NCBI RefSeq assembly: GCF_016888515.1
Contig: NZ_JAFEJK010000001.1
Span: forward strand, 434,001-498,000
Origin: Shimia biformata
GTDB lineage: Bacteria; Pseudomonadota; Alphaproteobacteria; Rhodobacterales; Rhodobacteraceae
Length of the DNA stretch: 64,000 nt
Direction of reading: 5' to 3'
Under the pieces are notes generated by a model. It was not told the DNA's origin, ran no database searches, and worked only from the letters and a program-made list of their open reading frames with translations. The stretch's first letter is position 1. Each line of letters opens with the position of its first letter. Below are positions 33,670 to 42,868 of this stretch, piece after piece. The translations under genes were made by a program, and so were the position numbers.

Positions 33670-34971
33670 ATGACCATTTCATCCTCGCTGAATGCGGGTG
33701 TCGCCGGGCTTGCCGCCAACGCCAGCCGTCTTGCCGCAATCTCTGACAACATCGCGAACTCGGCCACCTATGGCTATAAACGCATGGCTTCGGATTTTCA
33801 TTCCATGGTCATTTCGTCCAGTGGCGGCACGTACTCCGCCGGTGGTGTCCGAGTCACCAACCAGCGCCTGATCGACGAACGCGGGCCGCTTGTGTCGACC
33901 AGCAATGCCACCGATCTGGCGGTTCGCGGACGGGGTATGTTGCCTGTGGCCCAGGCCGCACAGGTGGGGCTTGGCAATGGCAACAGTCAGATGCTTCTGA
34001 CGACGACCGGCTCTTTTCGAACCGACGCCCAAGGGTATCTGACCACTGAGTCCGGCCTGGTCCTGATGGGGTGGCCGGCGAATGCCGATGGCACCGTCCC
34101 CCCCTATCCGCGTGACACCAGCGATGGTCTTGAGCCGGTTCAGATCAACGTCAACCAGCTGACCGGTGAGCCGACCACGGCAATGTCGCTGGGGGTGAAC
34201 CTGCCTGCGACGGAAACCGCGTCCACATCGGATGGAACCCCACGTGAACTGTCGGTCGAATACTACGACAACCTTGGCACGTCCAAGACACTGGCAGTTG
34301 AGTTCGTGCCGACGGTTCCGGCATCGGGGTCGTCCAATGAATGGACCCTGACAATCCGTGACAGCGCGTCCATGGGGGCAGTCGTCGGGGAATACACGCT
34401 GACATTCGATGACAGCCGCGCGTCTGGCGGAACGTTGGCGTCGGTCACCACAGTTTCGGGCGGCGCCTATGACCCATCCGACGGTTCGCTGTCGGTCAAT
34501 GTTGCCGGTGGCCCGATGGAGATCAATATCGGACGCCTGGGCGCCAGTGACGGTCTCACCCAATTGTCCGACACTTTCGCGCCGCTCCAGATATCCAAGG
34601 ATGGCTCGCCCGTCGGCAACATGACGTCCGTCGAAGTCGATGCAAACGGGCTTGTCCACGCGTTTTTTGACACCGGCATTACACGCACGATCTTCCAGGT
34701 GCCGCTTGTCGATCTGCCAAATCCCAACGGTATGGTCGCACTCGATCACCAGACCTATATTCCGTCACCGGAAAGCGGGTCCTATTTCCTGTGGGATGCC
34801 GGTGACGGACCAACCGGTGACATTGTGTCCTTCGCGAGAGAGGAGTCGGCAACCGACGTTGCAGGCGAACTGACGGATATGATCCAGACGCAGCGCGCCT
34901 ATTCCTCGAATGCCAAGGTTATTCAGACCGTCGATGAGATGCTTCAGGAAACCACCAATATCAAGCGCTGA
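33670..34971 (+). CDS. flgE: Flagellar hook protein
   Basis: 433 residues, the hook subunit. The N-terminal rod-type motif (SSSLNAGVAGLAANASRLAA, then ISDNIANSATYGYKR) and C-terminal heptad (AGELTDMIQTQRAYSSNAKV, then IQTVDEMLQETTNIKR) are diagnostic. The middle is the hook surface domain. Start at ATG 33670 with AAAGG upstream; a longer frame begins at 33628. First gene of flgE-flgK-flgL-flgI. Confidence 0.95.
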   Translation: MTISSSLNAGVAGLAANASRLAAISDNIANSATYGYKRMASDFHSMVISSSGGTYSAGGVRVTNQRLIDERGPLVSTSNATDLAVRGRGMLPVAQAAQVGLGNGNSQMLLTTTGSFRTDAQGYLTTESGLVLMGWPANADGTVPPYPRDTSDGLEPVQINVNQLTGEPTTAMSLGVNLPATETASTSDGTPRELSVEYYDNLGTSKTLAVEFVPTVPASGSSNEWTLTIRDSASMGAVVGEYTLTFDDSRASGGTLASVTTVSGGAYDPSDGSLSVNVAGGPMEINIGRLGASDGLTQLSDTFAPLQISKDGSPVGNMTSVEVDANGLVHAFFDTGITRTIFQVPLVDLPNPNGMVALDHQTYIPSPESGSYFLWDAGDGPTGDIVSFAREESATDVAGELTDMIQTQRAYSSNAKVIQTVDEMLQETTNIKR

Positions 34972-35005
34972 CCCGGATAGCGGCCCCGCCGCGAGGTAGA
35001 TCCAT

Positions 35006-36466
35006 ATGAGCATCACCGGAGCATTGTCCAACGCACTCAGCGGCCTGACCGCCTCGGGTAAGGCGGCGCAGGTCGTGTCGTCGAACCTGGCCAATGCCAT
35101 GACCGAGGGTTTCGCCCGGCGCGAGCTTTCTCTTTCGGCGCAGAATTTCGGTGCGGCCTCGGGGGTCAGGGTCAACGGTGTCATGCGGGTCGTGGATGAA
35201 CAGGTCGTGGCGGACCGCCGTCTTGCCGACGCCGATAGCGGTCACGCGGAACGGGTGCTGGATTTTTATACCCGGCTTGAGGAACTGACCGGCCTGCCGG
35301 GTGAAGACGGGTCGCTCTCGGATCGTGTCGCGGCCTTTCAGTCGGGTCTGATCACTGCGGCCAGCCGCCCGGATTCACACGACAGGCTGAGGGCCGCCGC
35401 GGACCGAGCCGTTGAAATGGTCAACACGTTTCAGCAGATGTCGGCCGGAATTCAAGACCTGCGGCAGCAGGCGGACCGGGACATCGGTGCCATGGTCGAT
35501 CGCGTGAATACGTTGTTGGGCCAGGTGCAGGACCTGAACCAGCGCGTCACGGGCGCCTTGAACACAGGCGGCGATCCGGCTGCGCTTCTGGATGAACGAC
35601 AGAAGGTGATCGACGCGTTATCAAGTTTCATTCCGATCCGGCAGGTGCCACGTGACAGGGGAGCCGTGGCGCTTTTTTCCACTGGCGGGTCGATCCTTTT
35701 GGACGGAACGGCGGCAACGCTGGGATTTCAGCGCACCAATGTCATTGAACCGCATATGACGGTTGGTGGCGGGCACTTGTCAGGTCTGACCGTGAACGGC
35801 GTCCCCGTGCGAACGGACTCAGACTCCGGCCCCCTGCGTGGCGGTGCGCTTGCCGCCGCTTTCGAAATCCGGGACGAACACTCCATCGCTGCCCAGTCGC
35901 AGCTTGACGCAGTGGCCCGTGACCTAATCGAGCGGTTTCAATCCCCGTCGGTGGACCCCAGCCTTGGCATCGGGGATGCCGGGCTTTTTACCGACGGCGG
36001 TGTGGCCTTTGACCCAGTGAATGAAACCGGGCTTGCAGGGCGTCTGGCGCTGAACGCCGCGGTCGATCCGGCTGCAGGAGGTGAGGTCTGGCGGCTACGA
36101 GACGGCATTTTGGCCGCGTCGCCGGGCGACTCCGGCAATGGCGCGCTCTTGCAGAACATGGTGAACGTGATGGATTTGCGTCGCGTGCCGACTTCGGGCG
36201 ATTACGGTGGCGGAAACCAGACGCTGGGTACACTGGTTGGCAGCCACCTTTCGGGTATCGGTTCGTCACGCCTGACGGCGGAACGCGAACAAAGCTTTGC
36301 CGCCGCGCGGCTGGACAGCCTGACGGCGATGCAGCTTGAGGATGGTGTCGACAGCGATGAAGAGATGCAAAAGCTGCTTTTAATCGAACAGGCCTATTCC
36401 GCCAACGCCAAGATGATCCAGACCATCGACGAAATGATCCAGACATTACTGAGGTTGGGCGCATGA
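35006..36466 (+). CDS. flgK: Flagellar hook-associated protein 1
   Basis: 486 residues, the hook-filament junction protein. N-terminal SITGALSNALSGLTASGKAA and SSNLANAMTEGFARRELSLS; a coiled segment LRQQADRDIGAMVDRVNTLL; C-terminal EEMQKLLLIEQAYSANAKMI and QTIDEMIQTLLRL. The ATG has GAGGTAGA upstream. Overlaps flgL by four bases. Confidence 0.95.
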   Translation: MSITGALSNALSGLTASGKAAQVVSSNLANAMTEGFARRELSLSAQNFGAASGVRVNGVMRVVDEQVVADRRLADADSGHAERVLDFYTRLEELTGLPGEDGSLSDRVAAFQSGLITAASRPDSHDRLRAAADRAVEMVNTFQQMSAGIQDLRQQADRDIGAMVDRVNTLLGQVQDLNQRVTGALNTGGDPAALLDERQKVIDALSSFIPIRQVPRDRGAVALFSTGGSILLDGTAATLGFQRTNVIEPHMTVGGGHLSGLTVNGVPVRTDSDSGPLRGGALAAAFEIRDEHSIAAQSQLDAVARDLIERFQSPSVDPSLGIGDAGLFTDGGVAFDPVNETGLAGRLALNAAVDPAAGGEVWRLRDGILAASPGDSGNGALLQNMVNVMDLRRVPTSGDYGGGNQTLGTLVGSHLSGIGSSRLTAEREQSFAAARLDSLTAMQLEDGVDSDEEMQKLLLIEQAYSANAKMIQTIDEMIQTLLRLGA

Positions 36467-37473
36467 ACCTGAACCGGATCGGCGACCTGGCCGAACACTT
36501 CGTCCTGCGCCGCCAGAATGTCGAGATGAAGCGGCAGCTGGGTGACCTGACCGCGGAAATGGCGTCCGGCAGGCGAAGCGACCTGGCGAACCCCTTGACC
36601 GGCGACTACACCTATCTTTCTGATATTGAACGATCGCTGCAATTACTGGCGGGGTTCAGCAACTCGACCCGCGAGGCGGCACTGCTCACGGATGCGATGC
36701 AAAACGTACTAGAGCTGGTGCAGACAACCACCACCGAGCTTGGCCGCAACACCCTTACTGTCGCGGGATCGCAGCTCACCACGGGATACGAGATCGCCTC
36801 ACAGCGCGGGGTCGAGGACTTTCGCACCCTGGTATCGGCGCTGAACACCACACAGGCTGGACGGTCGCTTTTCGGAGGGACTGCGACCGGAAGAAACGCG
36901 CTGGCACCGGCCGACGAAATCCTGGCCGAACTGCGCGCTGTGACCAGCGGGTTGATGACCCCGGGCGATGTGGTCGCGGCGGTGGACGACTGGTTTCATG
37001 CGGCGGGTGGCGGGTTCGAAACCGTGGGATACATCGGCGCGACAGACAACCTGTCGCCGGCGCAGGTTTCCGGCGACACATGGGTCAATCTGGATCTGCG
37101 TGCCGATGACGGGCGTCTTCGCAATGTGCTGCGCGATACAGCTTTGATCGCCCTAGCCTCTGATCCGGTGGTGGGGTTTTCCACCTTGGTTCAGACCGAG
37201 GTGCTGAAAACGGGGGCAGAGGGCTTGATTGCCAACCAGGCCGACCTGACGCAGATGCGTGCGGGCGTGGGCAACGCACAAGAGCGGATCGAACACGCCC
37301 GCGTGCGCAATGAAGCCGAACGTACCGCGTCGGAAATGGCGCGAACCGAACTGATCGCGATTGATCCCTATGACACTGCGACCCGGCTGGAAAACGTCCA
37401 GACCCAGCTGGAAAGCCTTTATGCCGTCACCGCGCGCATGTCGCGCATGAGCTTGTTGGATTTCCTCAGATGA
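36463..37473 (+). CDS. flgL: Flagellar hook-associated protein 3 (flagellin-like)
   Basis: 336 residues. Helical N- and C-termini as in flagellin-type junction proteins: LRRQNVEMKRQLGDLTAEMA with ASGRRSD, and YDTATRLENVQTQLESLYAV at the end, finishing in LLDFLR. Between flgK and flgI with ATGA overlaps on both sides, which fits FlgL rather than a second flagellin. Confidence 0.9.
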   Translation: MNLNRIGDLAEHFVLRRQNVEMKRQLGDLTAEMASGRRSDLANPLTGDYTYLSDIERSLQLLAGFSNSTREAALLTDAMQNVLELVQTTTTELGRNTLTVAGSQLTTGYEIASQRGVEDFRTLVSALNTTQAGRSLFGGTATGRNALAPADEILAELRAVTSGLMTPGDVVAAVDDWFHAAGGGFETVGYIGATDNLSPAQVSGDTWVNLDLRADDGRLRNVLRDTALIALASDPVVGFSTLVQTEVLKTGAEGLIANQADLTQMRAGVGNAQERIEHARVRNEAERTASEMARTELIAIDPYDTATRLENVQTQLESLYAVTARMSRMSLLDFLR

Positions 37474-38576
37474 CCCGAAAACTGCTAAGCTATTTGATGT
37501 TTATGTTTCTGATGCCTGCCACCCTTCTGGCTAACCCGGTCCGTATCAAGGATCTGGTCGAGGTCGACGGGGTCCGCGGCAATGACCTGATCGGCTATGG
37601 CCTGGTGGTTGGGTTGAATGGCACGGGCGACGGGTTGCGCAACGCCCCATTCACAGAAGAGATCATGGCCAATATCCTTGAACGCCTTGGGATCAACGTC
37701 ACTGGTGAACAGCTTCGCCCCAAGAATGTTGCCGCAGTTTTCGTGACGGCCGCACTGCCGCCGTTTTCACGTGCGGGCAGCCGGATCGATGTCACGGTTT
37801 CGGCCATCGGGGACGCCAAAAGTCTGCTTGGGGGGACTTTGGTTATGACGCCGTTGAATGCTGCCGACGGACAGATCTATGCGGTCGCGCAGGGCACAAT
37901 CATTGCCGGGGGTGTAGCCGTGGAAGGTGAGTCCAGCGCAGTTTCCAAGGGTGTTCCAACGGCCGGCGTTATCCCGGCGGGCGCGCGAGTCGAGCGTGAG
38001 GTCGAGTTTGAGTTCTCGTCGCTCAGCTCTTTGCGCCTTGCGCTGCGTGAGCCTGATTTCACTACCGCGGGCCGGATCGAGCAGGCCATCAACCGGTCCT
38101 TTGGTCGCCGCGTTGCCCTGATGCTGGATTCCGGCACGGTGCAGTTGGATATCACCGCAACCGGTATCGGATCGCCGGCCCATGCACTGGGGAGGATCGA
38201 GAATATCGGCGTCCAGCCTGAACGCCGCGCCCGCGTTGTCGTCGATCAGCGTTCGGGGACAATCGTAATGGGATCGGATGTCCGTATCTCTCGGGTTGCA
38301 GTTTCGCAGGGCGGGCTGACGCTGCGGATTCAGGAAACGCCGATTGTGGTTCAGCCCAACCCGTTTACCGATGGCGAAAGCGTGGTGGTGCCGCGCACGA
38401 ACGCCAGCATTGAGGAGGATGCCGGGATCGGGCTGGCCGAGGTGCCGCCCGGAACATCGCTGAGCGAGGTGATCGCCGGACTTAACGCTCTGGGTGTGGC
38501 GCCGCGGGACATGATCGATATCCTGAAAAGTATCAAGGCGGCGGGTGCGCTTCATGCTGAATTCGTGGTCCGTTGA
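37470..38576 (+). CDS. flgI: Flagellar P-ring protein
   Basis: 368 residues, forms the periplasmic P-ring around the rod. A signal peptide (LLSYLMFMFLMPATLLANP) is followed by RIKDLVEVDGVRGNDLIGYG and LVVGLNGTGDGLRNAPFTEE, and later VVDQRSGTIVMGSDVRIS and GTSLSEVIAGLNALGVAPRD. Normal length. Last gene of its unit, followed by a terminator. Confidence 0.97.
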   Translation: MTRKLLSYLMFMFLMPATLLANPVRIKDLVEVDGVRGNDLIGYGLVVGLNGTGDGLRNAPFTEEIMANILERLGINVTGEQLRPKNVAAVFVTAALPPFSRAGSRIDVTVSAIGDAKSLLGGTLVMTPLNAADGQIYAVAQGTIIAGGVAVEGESSAVSKGVPTAGVIPAGARVEREVEFEFSSLSSLRLALREPDFTTAGRIEQAINRSFGRRVALMLDSGTVQLDITATGIGSPAHALGRIENIGVQPERRARVVVDQRSGTIVMGSDVRISRVAVSQGGLTLRIQETPIVVQPNPFTDGESVVVPRTNASIEEDAGIGLAEVPPGTSLSEVIAGLNALGVAPRDMIDILKSIKAAGALHAEFVVR

Positions 38577-38600
38577 CCTGGCACCAATGGCCGTGTCTGC

Positions 38601-38622
38601 ACCGCTAAATGTGCGGTTTTTT
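38601..38622 (+). terminator. Rho-independent terminator after flgI
   Basis: ACCGC and GCGGT form a 5-bp stem around TAAATGT, directly followed by a run of T, 24 bases after the flgI stop and between the convergent flgI and fliP genes. Confidence 0.6.
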
Positions 38623-38673
38623 CCCCATCGACCGGGTGCCGATGGTGCCCCTTTTCTTTGAGCTGAAACCTGG

Positions 38674-39399
38674 TCAAAAATAGCTTCGGACCAGGCTGCC
38701 TGCAATCAGGCTCCAGCCGTCAGCAATCACGAAGAACGAAAGTTTGAAGGGCAGTGAGACAATGGCAGGCGGTACCATCATCATGCCCATGGACATCAGG
38801 ATCGCCGCCACCACGAGGTCGATGATAAGGAAGGGCAGGAAAATCAGGAACCCGATCTGAAAAGCGCGGCTCATTTCCGACAGAAGAAAGGATGGAACCA
38901 ACAGTGAAAGCGGCGCCTCCGGGACAGGCGTGGAAACATCGAGACCGGGCCGTAGGTCGGCCATCGCCAGGAAGGTTTCTGCATCGGTGCGCGCGGCCAT
39001 GAAGGTCCGAAACGGGCCGATCACCGCAGGGAATGCCTGCTCGGGCGTCATTTCCTCGTTCACGATGGGTGTGATGCCTTCGGACCAGCTTTGCTGAAAC
39101 ACAGGCTCCATCACGAAATAGGTCAGGAACAGGGCCAGCGAGATGATCAACATGTTCGGTGGCGACTGTTGCAATCCCAGTGATTGGCGCAGGATCGACA
39201 AAACGGTGACGACGAAGGGAAAGCAGGTCACCATGACGGCAAGGCCCGGAACCAGACTGAGCACCGTTATCAAAAGAAAAACCTGGATCGTGCGTGACGC
39301 CAGCGACCCATCGCCGCCAAGGGAAATGGAAATGTCCTGCGCTGCCACCGGAGACGCCAGCACCATGATCAGCCCAGTTACCCAAAGCGCGTGTTTCAT
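38674..39399 (-). CDS. fliP: Flagellar type III export protein FliP
   Basis: 241 residues, core of the export gate channel with FliQ and FliR. Signal peptide, then the family blocks IQVFLLITVLSLVPGLAVMV, TCFPFVVTVLSILRQSLGLQ and QSPPNMLIISLALFLTYFVM, and the C-terminal FLIDLVVAAILMSMGMMMVP-like region (seen as LIIDLVVAAILMSMGMM). Start overlaps the fliN stop by four bases. Last gene of the fliF unit. Confidence 0.95.
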   Translation of the reverse strand: MKHALWVTGLIMVLASPVAAQDISISLGGDGSLASRTIQVFLLITVLSLVPGLAVMVTCFPFVVTVLSILRQSLGLQQSPPNMLIISLALFLTYFVMEPVFQQSWSEGITPIVNEEMTPEQAFPAVIGPFRTFMAARTDAETFLAMADLRPGLDVSTPVPEAPLSLLVPSFLLSEMSRAFQIGFLIFLPFLIIDLVVAAILMSMGMMMVPPAIVSLPFKLSFFVIADGWSLIAGSLVRSYF

Positions 39400-39689
39400 C
39401 CGTCCATGCCCGTCAACCCGACGACTTCGGTTAGGCGGACTCCGATCTGACCGCTTTTTTCGCCGTCCAGTTCAACCAGTTCGCCCCGCGCAACGATCCG
39501 GTCGCCCACATAAAGGTCGACCGGGTCGTCGATCCGCCGATCCAGCGTTAGGATCGCATCGTTCTGAAGCGACAGAAGCTCTCCTATCAGCGGGCGGGCG
39601 CGACCGACGGCGACGGTGATCTCGACGGGCAGGTCGGAAAATGCATTGGCCGTCCGCGCCGATCCCTTTTCTTCAACCATAAGCGACAT
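39396..39689 (-). CDS. fliN: Flagellar motor switch protein FliN
   Basis: A 97-residue single SpoA domain protein: VEITVAVGRARPLIGELLSL, AILTLDRRIDDPVDLYVGD and RIVARGELVELDGEKSGQIG. FliN forms the lower C-ring and docks FliH during export. It overlaps the FliH-like gene by 17 bases and fliP by four. fliM and fliG were not recognised in the window. Confidence 0.92.
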   Translation of the reverse strand: MSLMVEEKGSARTANAFSDLPVEITVAVGRARPLIGELLSLQNDAILTLDRRIDDPVDLYVGDRIVARGELVELDGEKSGQIGVRLTEVVGLTGMDG

Positions 39690-40305
39690 CCTTGTTCATT
39701 TGTGTCCCGTTGGAGTGAGGCATCCGCGCGGCGGTCTCGTCCTTCAGGCCGGTGACGGCGTTAACGATGTCCCTGGCAATGTCAGAGACATCCAGCGCAC
39801 GTTCACGGCCGCCAAGCTGAAATTCGACCCGGCCCGGGGTCAGCGCAGGATCGGTCAGCACTTTGACCGGCAGGTCGGCACTGTCGGGAAGAGAGGACGA
39901 CACGGCGTCCAAGTCATCCGGGTGCGCGCGGATGTGTGCCGGTTGGTCCGACTGTGATTCTGCCAGTGACAGCAATTCCGATTTGAGCCTTTCTCCCATC
40001 GTGGCGTGCAGGATGTCCGGAATGGCGGCTGCGACGATATCATCCAGAACGGATGTCACCTCTGCCATCATTGCGGCGTGTGCCTCGTGAAATGTGAAAG
40101 ACAGGTCGCGCAGGTTCTGGGCCAGATCGTCGCTGACATTGGTGGCATTGTCGGACTTTGCCTTGATCGCGTCGTCCCACCCTGCCTTGTAGCCCTGCTC
40201 GAAACTGTCGAGGAGTTCAGATTCGCCAGCAGGTGCCCCGTCTGTCCCCTGCGTTTCTGGTGTCAAAGCCGTGAAGTCTTCAAGCAAATGCGCGATGGTA
40301 CTCAT
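39673..40305 (-). CDS. fliH: FliH-like flagellar export ATPase regulator
   Basis: 210 residues, acidic and helical. The N-terminal LLDSFEQGYKAGWDDAIKAK matches the GxxxG-type motif before the FliH coiled coil, and the C-terminal part (VKVLTDPALTPGRVEFQLGG) resembles the FliH/V-ATPase E-subunit end. Position between fliF and fliN fits FliH. Sequence is divergent, so called by motif and place; fliI is 17 kb away. Confidence 0.72.
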   Translation of the reverse strand: MSTIAHLLEDFTALTPETQGTDGAPAGESELLDSFEQGYKAGWDDAIKAKSDNATNVSDDLAQNLRDLSFTFHEAHAAMMAEVTSVLDDIVAAAIPDILHATMGERLKSELLSLAESQSDQPAHIRAHPDDLDAVSSSLPDSADLPVKVLTDPALTPGRVEFQLGGRERALDVSDIARDIVNAVTGLKDETAARMPHSNGTQMNKDVAYG

Positions 40306-41888
40306 GCTTTTTCCCTTTCGTCTTCCAGCCAGCTGCGCAGGATTTCGACGGTTTCCTCCTGCCGTTCTCCGATCATCGCGCGCAGGCGCTCGACCGGGTC
40401 TGTCTGCATGCTGTCTGGGTGGGCCACGGCAAGGGTGGGCGGAACGGGTTCAGGCATAGGTGTGATGGGGTCTTCGATCTCACCGTTAAGGGCGGGGGGA
40501 CTTGGATCGGGTTCGGCCACGAGCGTGATCGGGGCCGAAAGCTCTGTCCGCCGTCCCAAAAGGATAGGCCGCAGAACAAATAGCCCAAGCACGAGCGCAA
40601 CAAGTGCCAGGGTCGCCAGCTGGATCAGGTCGACGATCCTGGTTGAAAGATGGCCGAGAACTGACGTGGCGGCTTCGGTGCCCATCGGTTCGGTGATCGA
40701 AAATGGCATAGATTTAATCGTGATCACGTCACCGCGCGTTTCATCAAAGCCCACAGCCGAAGCCACCAATTCGCGCAGCGCCAGAAGCTCATCCTCGGGA
40801 CGGGGAAGGGTGGACATGATCCCATCATCGCCGACGGTCTCAACGGAATTTACCAGGACCGCGACGGTGATACGCTTGATTTCCCCGGGCGCACGGGTGA
40901 TTTCGCGACGGGTTTCCGACACCTCATAGTTCACACGCTCACGGGTCTGATTGTTTTCCTGGGACGAGTTCTTGTCGCCGCGCGCATCGCCGTCGGGCAG
41001 GTTTGACGCAACTGTCACCTGGGACGAACCGCTGTCACGCGCCTCTGTGCTGCGTTCTTCGGTGTCGGTGCTGATCGCGACCCGGCTGGCGGGATCGACA
41101 AGCTTTTCCTGGATCGATTCCGTTTGCGTCACACGATCCAGGCTGAGTTCAACAACCGCGTTGCCGGCCCCGACTCGGGCTTCTAGCAGGCGTTCGACCC
41201 GGCCACGCAAATCTTCGAGCCGCAAATCGCCAGCCCTCGGCGCAGTGGTCAATTCACCAGATTCGATAACATTGCCGGCGTTGTCGATGATGGTGACGTC
41301 CTGCGCCGCCAGTCCTGCAACCGCTGCGGCGACAAGGTGACGGAGCGCGCGCGCATGACCGGTTTCAAGCGCACCTCCGCGTGTGGACACGGCGACCGAA
41401 GCCGAAGGCGCTTGTTTCCCTCGAAACGGGCTACTGGCGCCATTGGCGATATGCACCCGGGCCGAGGTGATTGACGGGCTGGCGACAATGGTGCGCGCCA
41501 GTTCACCTTCTTTGGCGCGCCAGTACGCGGCATCGAACATCTGGGTCGTGGTGCCAAAACCATTGAGTGAATCAAGAAGTTCATAGCCCTTGCTGCTATT
41601 GGCTGGCAGCCCCTCGCTGGCTAGCGTCATGCGCAGCGAATCGCGTGCCGTTGCTTCGACAAAGATGGCGTCTCCTCGGATTTCGTACTGTTCGCCACGC
41701 TGTTCCAGCGCGCGGATCACCTCGCCCGACGCGCCTTCTTCCAGACCGCTGTATAGCAGGGCCATGCTGGGCCGCGCGGCCATCTGCGCAAGGCCAAGTA
41801 TAGCTGCGAACATGAACAGCGTCGCCCCGATCACTGTCGCCCGGCGCCGCATGTCCCAAGTGGACCAGAGTTCGATCAGTCGTTGCAC
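40302..41888 (-). CDS. fliF: Flagellar MS-ring protein
   Basis: 528 residues, the MS-ring anchor. First transmembrane helix RRATVIGATLFMFAAILGLA, ring-building motifs (EGELARTIVASPSITSARVH; LRHLVAAAVAGLAAQDVTII), a charged linker, and a second helix LATLALVALVLGLFVLRPIL before the cytoplasmic FliG-binding tail. Start taken as GTG 41888 with GGGGA seven bases upstream; the frame extends to 41957 but only the GTG gives the family-like start VQRLIELWSTWDMRRR. Shares a CtrA-like box with fliL. Confidence 0.95.
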   Translation of the reverse strand: MQRLIELWSTWDMRRRATVIGATLFMFAAILGLAQMAARPSMALLYSGLEEGASGEVIRALEQRGEQYEIRGDAIFVEATARDSLRMTLASEGLPANSSKGYELLDSLNGFGTTTQMFDAAYWRAKEGELARTIVASPSITSARVHIANGASSPFRGKQAPSASVAVSTRGGALETGHARALRHLVAAAVAGLAAQDVTIIDNAGNVIESGELTTAPRAGDLRLEDLRGRVERLLEARVGAGNAVVELSLDRVTQTESIQEKLVDPASRVAISTDTEERSTEARDSGSSQVTVASNLPDGDARGDKNSSQENNQTRERVNYEVSETRREITRAPGEIKRITVAVLVNSVETVGDDGIMSTLPRPEDELLALRELVASAVGFDETRGDVITIKSMPFSITEPMGTEAATSVLGHLSTRIVDLIQLATLALVALVLGLFVLRPILLGRRTELSAPITLVAEPDPSPPALNGEIEDPITPMPEPVPPTLAVAHPDSMQTDPVERLRAMIGERQEETVEILRSWLEDEREKA

Positions 41889-41950
41889 GACATTTCCCCG
41901 TGTTGTTGCCCCGCGTTCTGCGGGTCGGGCCTCACATTCTCCGATCAGCC

Positions 41951-41965
41951 TTAACAATCGGTTAG
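41951..41965. promoter_or_regulatory. CtrA-like box between divergent fliF and fliL
   Basis: TTAA, 7 bases, TTAG, 63 bases before the fliF GTG and 45 before the fliL ATG, so it could serve either or both. One mismatch from TTAA-N7-TTAA. Confidence 0.45.
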
Positions 41966-42009
41966 TGCCTGAGCGGTAAAAAAGGGTGAAACGAACCGGG
42001 AACAGAACA

Positions 42010-42495
42010 ATGGACGATTCTCTGACGCATGATGAGGAGGCCCCGAAAAGGAAAAGCAGGCTGCCCCTGCTGGTCGGAGTGATTCTGGCGGTCGCCGGCG
42101 GGTGTGGCGGCTATCTCGCGGTGTCGAAAGGGGTTCTTGGCGGACATGCCAAGGACGACGCCAAGCATCAGGCCCATTCCCCCGATCCTATTGCGGACGT
42201 GGCTTTTCTGCCGGTGGACCAGATCGTCGTGACCCTGCCACGCTCGGCGACTGCGCGGCATCTTCGCTTTCGTGCGCAGCTTGAGGTCGCATCGTCCCAC
42301 GCGCATGACGTCGAAAAACTGATGCCGCGCGTGGTGGATGTTCTGAACGGATATCTGCGGGCGCTGGATGGCGCGGATATCGAAGGCGACGGGGCGTTGA
42401 TCCGGCTGCGGTCACAGATGCTTCGGCGGGTGCAATTGGTGACAGGTCCGGGGCGGGTGCGGGACCTGCTGATCATGGAATTTGTCCTGACCTGA
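42010..42495 (+). CDS. fliL: Flagellar basal-body protein FliL
   Basis: 161 residues. A single N-terminal helix (RLPLLVGVILAVAGGCGGYL) and a periplasmic FliL domain ending VRDLLIMEFVLT: FLPVDQIVVTLPRSATARHL and FRAQLEVASSHAHDVEKLMP. FliL rings stabilise the stator. ATG 42010 is preferred (MDDSLTHDEEA) over an in-frame GTG at 41986. A second, divergent FliL-like gene is at 51758-52264. Confidence 0.9.
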   Translation: MDDSLTHDEEAPKRKSRLPLLVGVILAVAGGCGGYLAVSKGVLGGHAKDDAKHQAHSPDPIADVAFLPVDQIVVTLPRSATARHLRFRAQLEVASSHAHDVEKLMPRVVDVLNGYLRALDGADIEGDGALIRLRSQMLRRVQLVTGPGRVRDLLIMEFVLT

Positions 42496-42505
42496 AGGAG
42501 CAAGA

Positions 42506-42868
42506 ATGGAACTGATATCGGATATTCTGCTGGCAGCAGGCGCGATTGGCGCCGGGGTCTATTGCTTTGTTCTTTCGCGACGGCTGAACAGATTCAACAA
42601 CCTCGAGAACGGGGTTGGCGGCGCCGTGGCGGTCCTGTCGGCGCAGGTCGACGACCTGACCAAAATGCTGTCCACAGCGCAGGACATGGCCAAAGAGTCG
42701 ACTGGTTCGCTTGGTGCCAAGACTGAGCGGGCTGAGGACGTGGCCCGCAGGTTGGAATTGCTTCTGGCCAGCATGCATGACCTTCCCGCCAACGACCTCG
42801 CCCCCGTCGAACCGGCCGCTCCGCCAGAGCCGGTCTTTGTTCACCACAGGACAGGAACGGACACATGA
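42506..42868 (+). CDS. Single-helix flagellar-cluster protein, PflI/DUF6468-like (tentative)
   Basis: A 120-residue bitopic protein: an N-terminal helix (ISDILLAAGAIGAGVYCFVL), a basic stop (SRRLNRFNNLENGVGGAVAV), a coiled-coil-like stretch and a Pro-rich tail. It lies between fliL and motE with a four-base overlap into motE. I recall a Caulobacter flagellar-positioning protein (PflI) with this layout; the match is from memory and context, not proven. Confidence 0.6.
   Translation: MELISDILLAAGAIGAGVYCFVLSRRLNRFNNLENGVGGAVAVLSAQVDDLTKMLSTAQDMAKESTGSLGAKTERAEDVARRLELLLASMHDLPANDLAPVEPAAPPEPVFVHHRTGTDT

Noticed and set aside
33679-34749. 356-codon minus-strand frame antisense to flgE
   Set aside because: flgE is diagnostic at both ends; the antisense frame is an Arg/Gly/His-rich shadow.
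36463-37473. Reading flgL as a second flagellin
   Set aside because: Its place between flgK and flgI, overlapping both, and its junction-protein ends favour FlgL.
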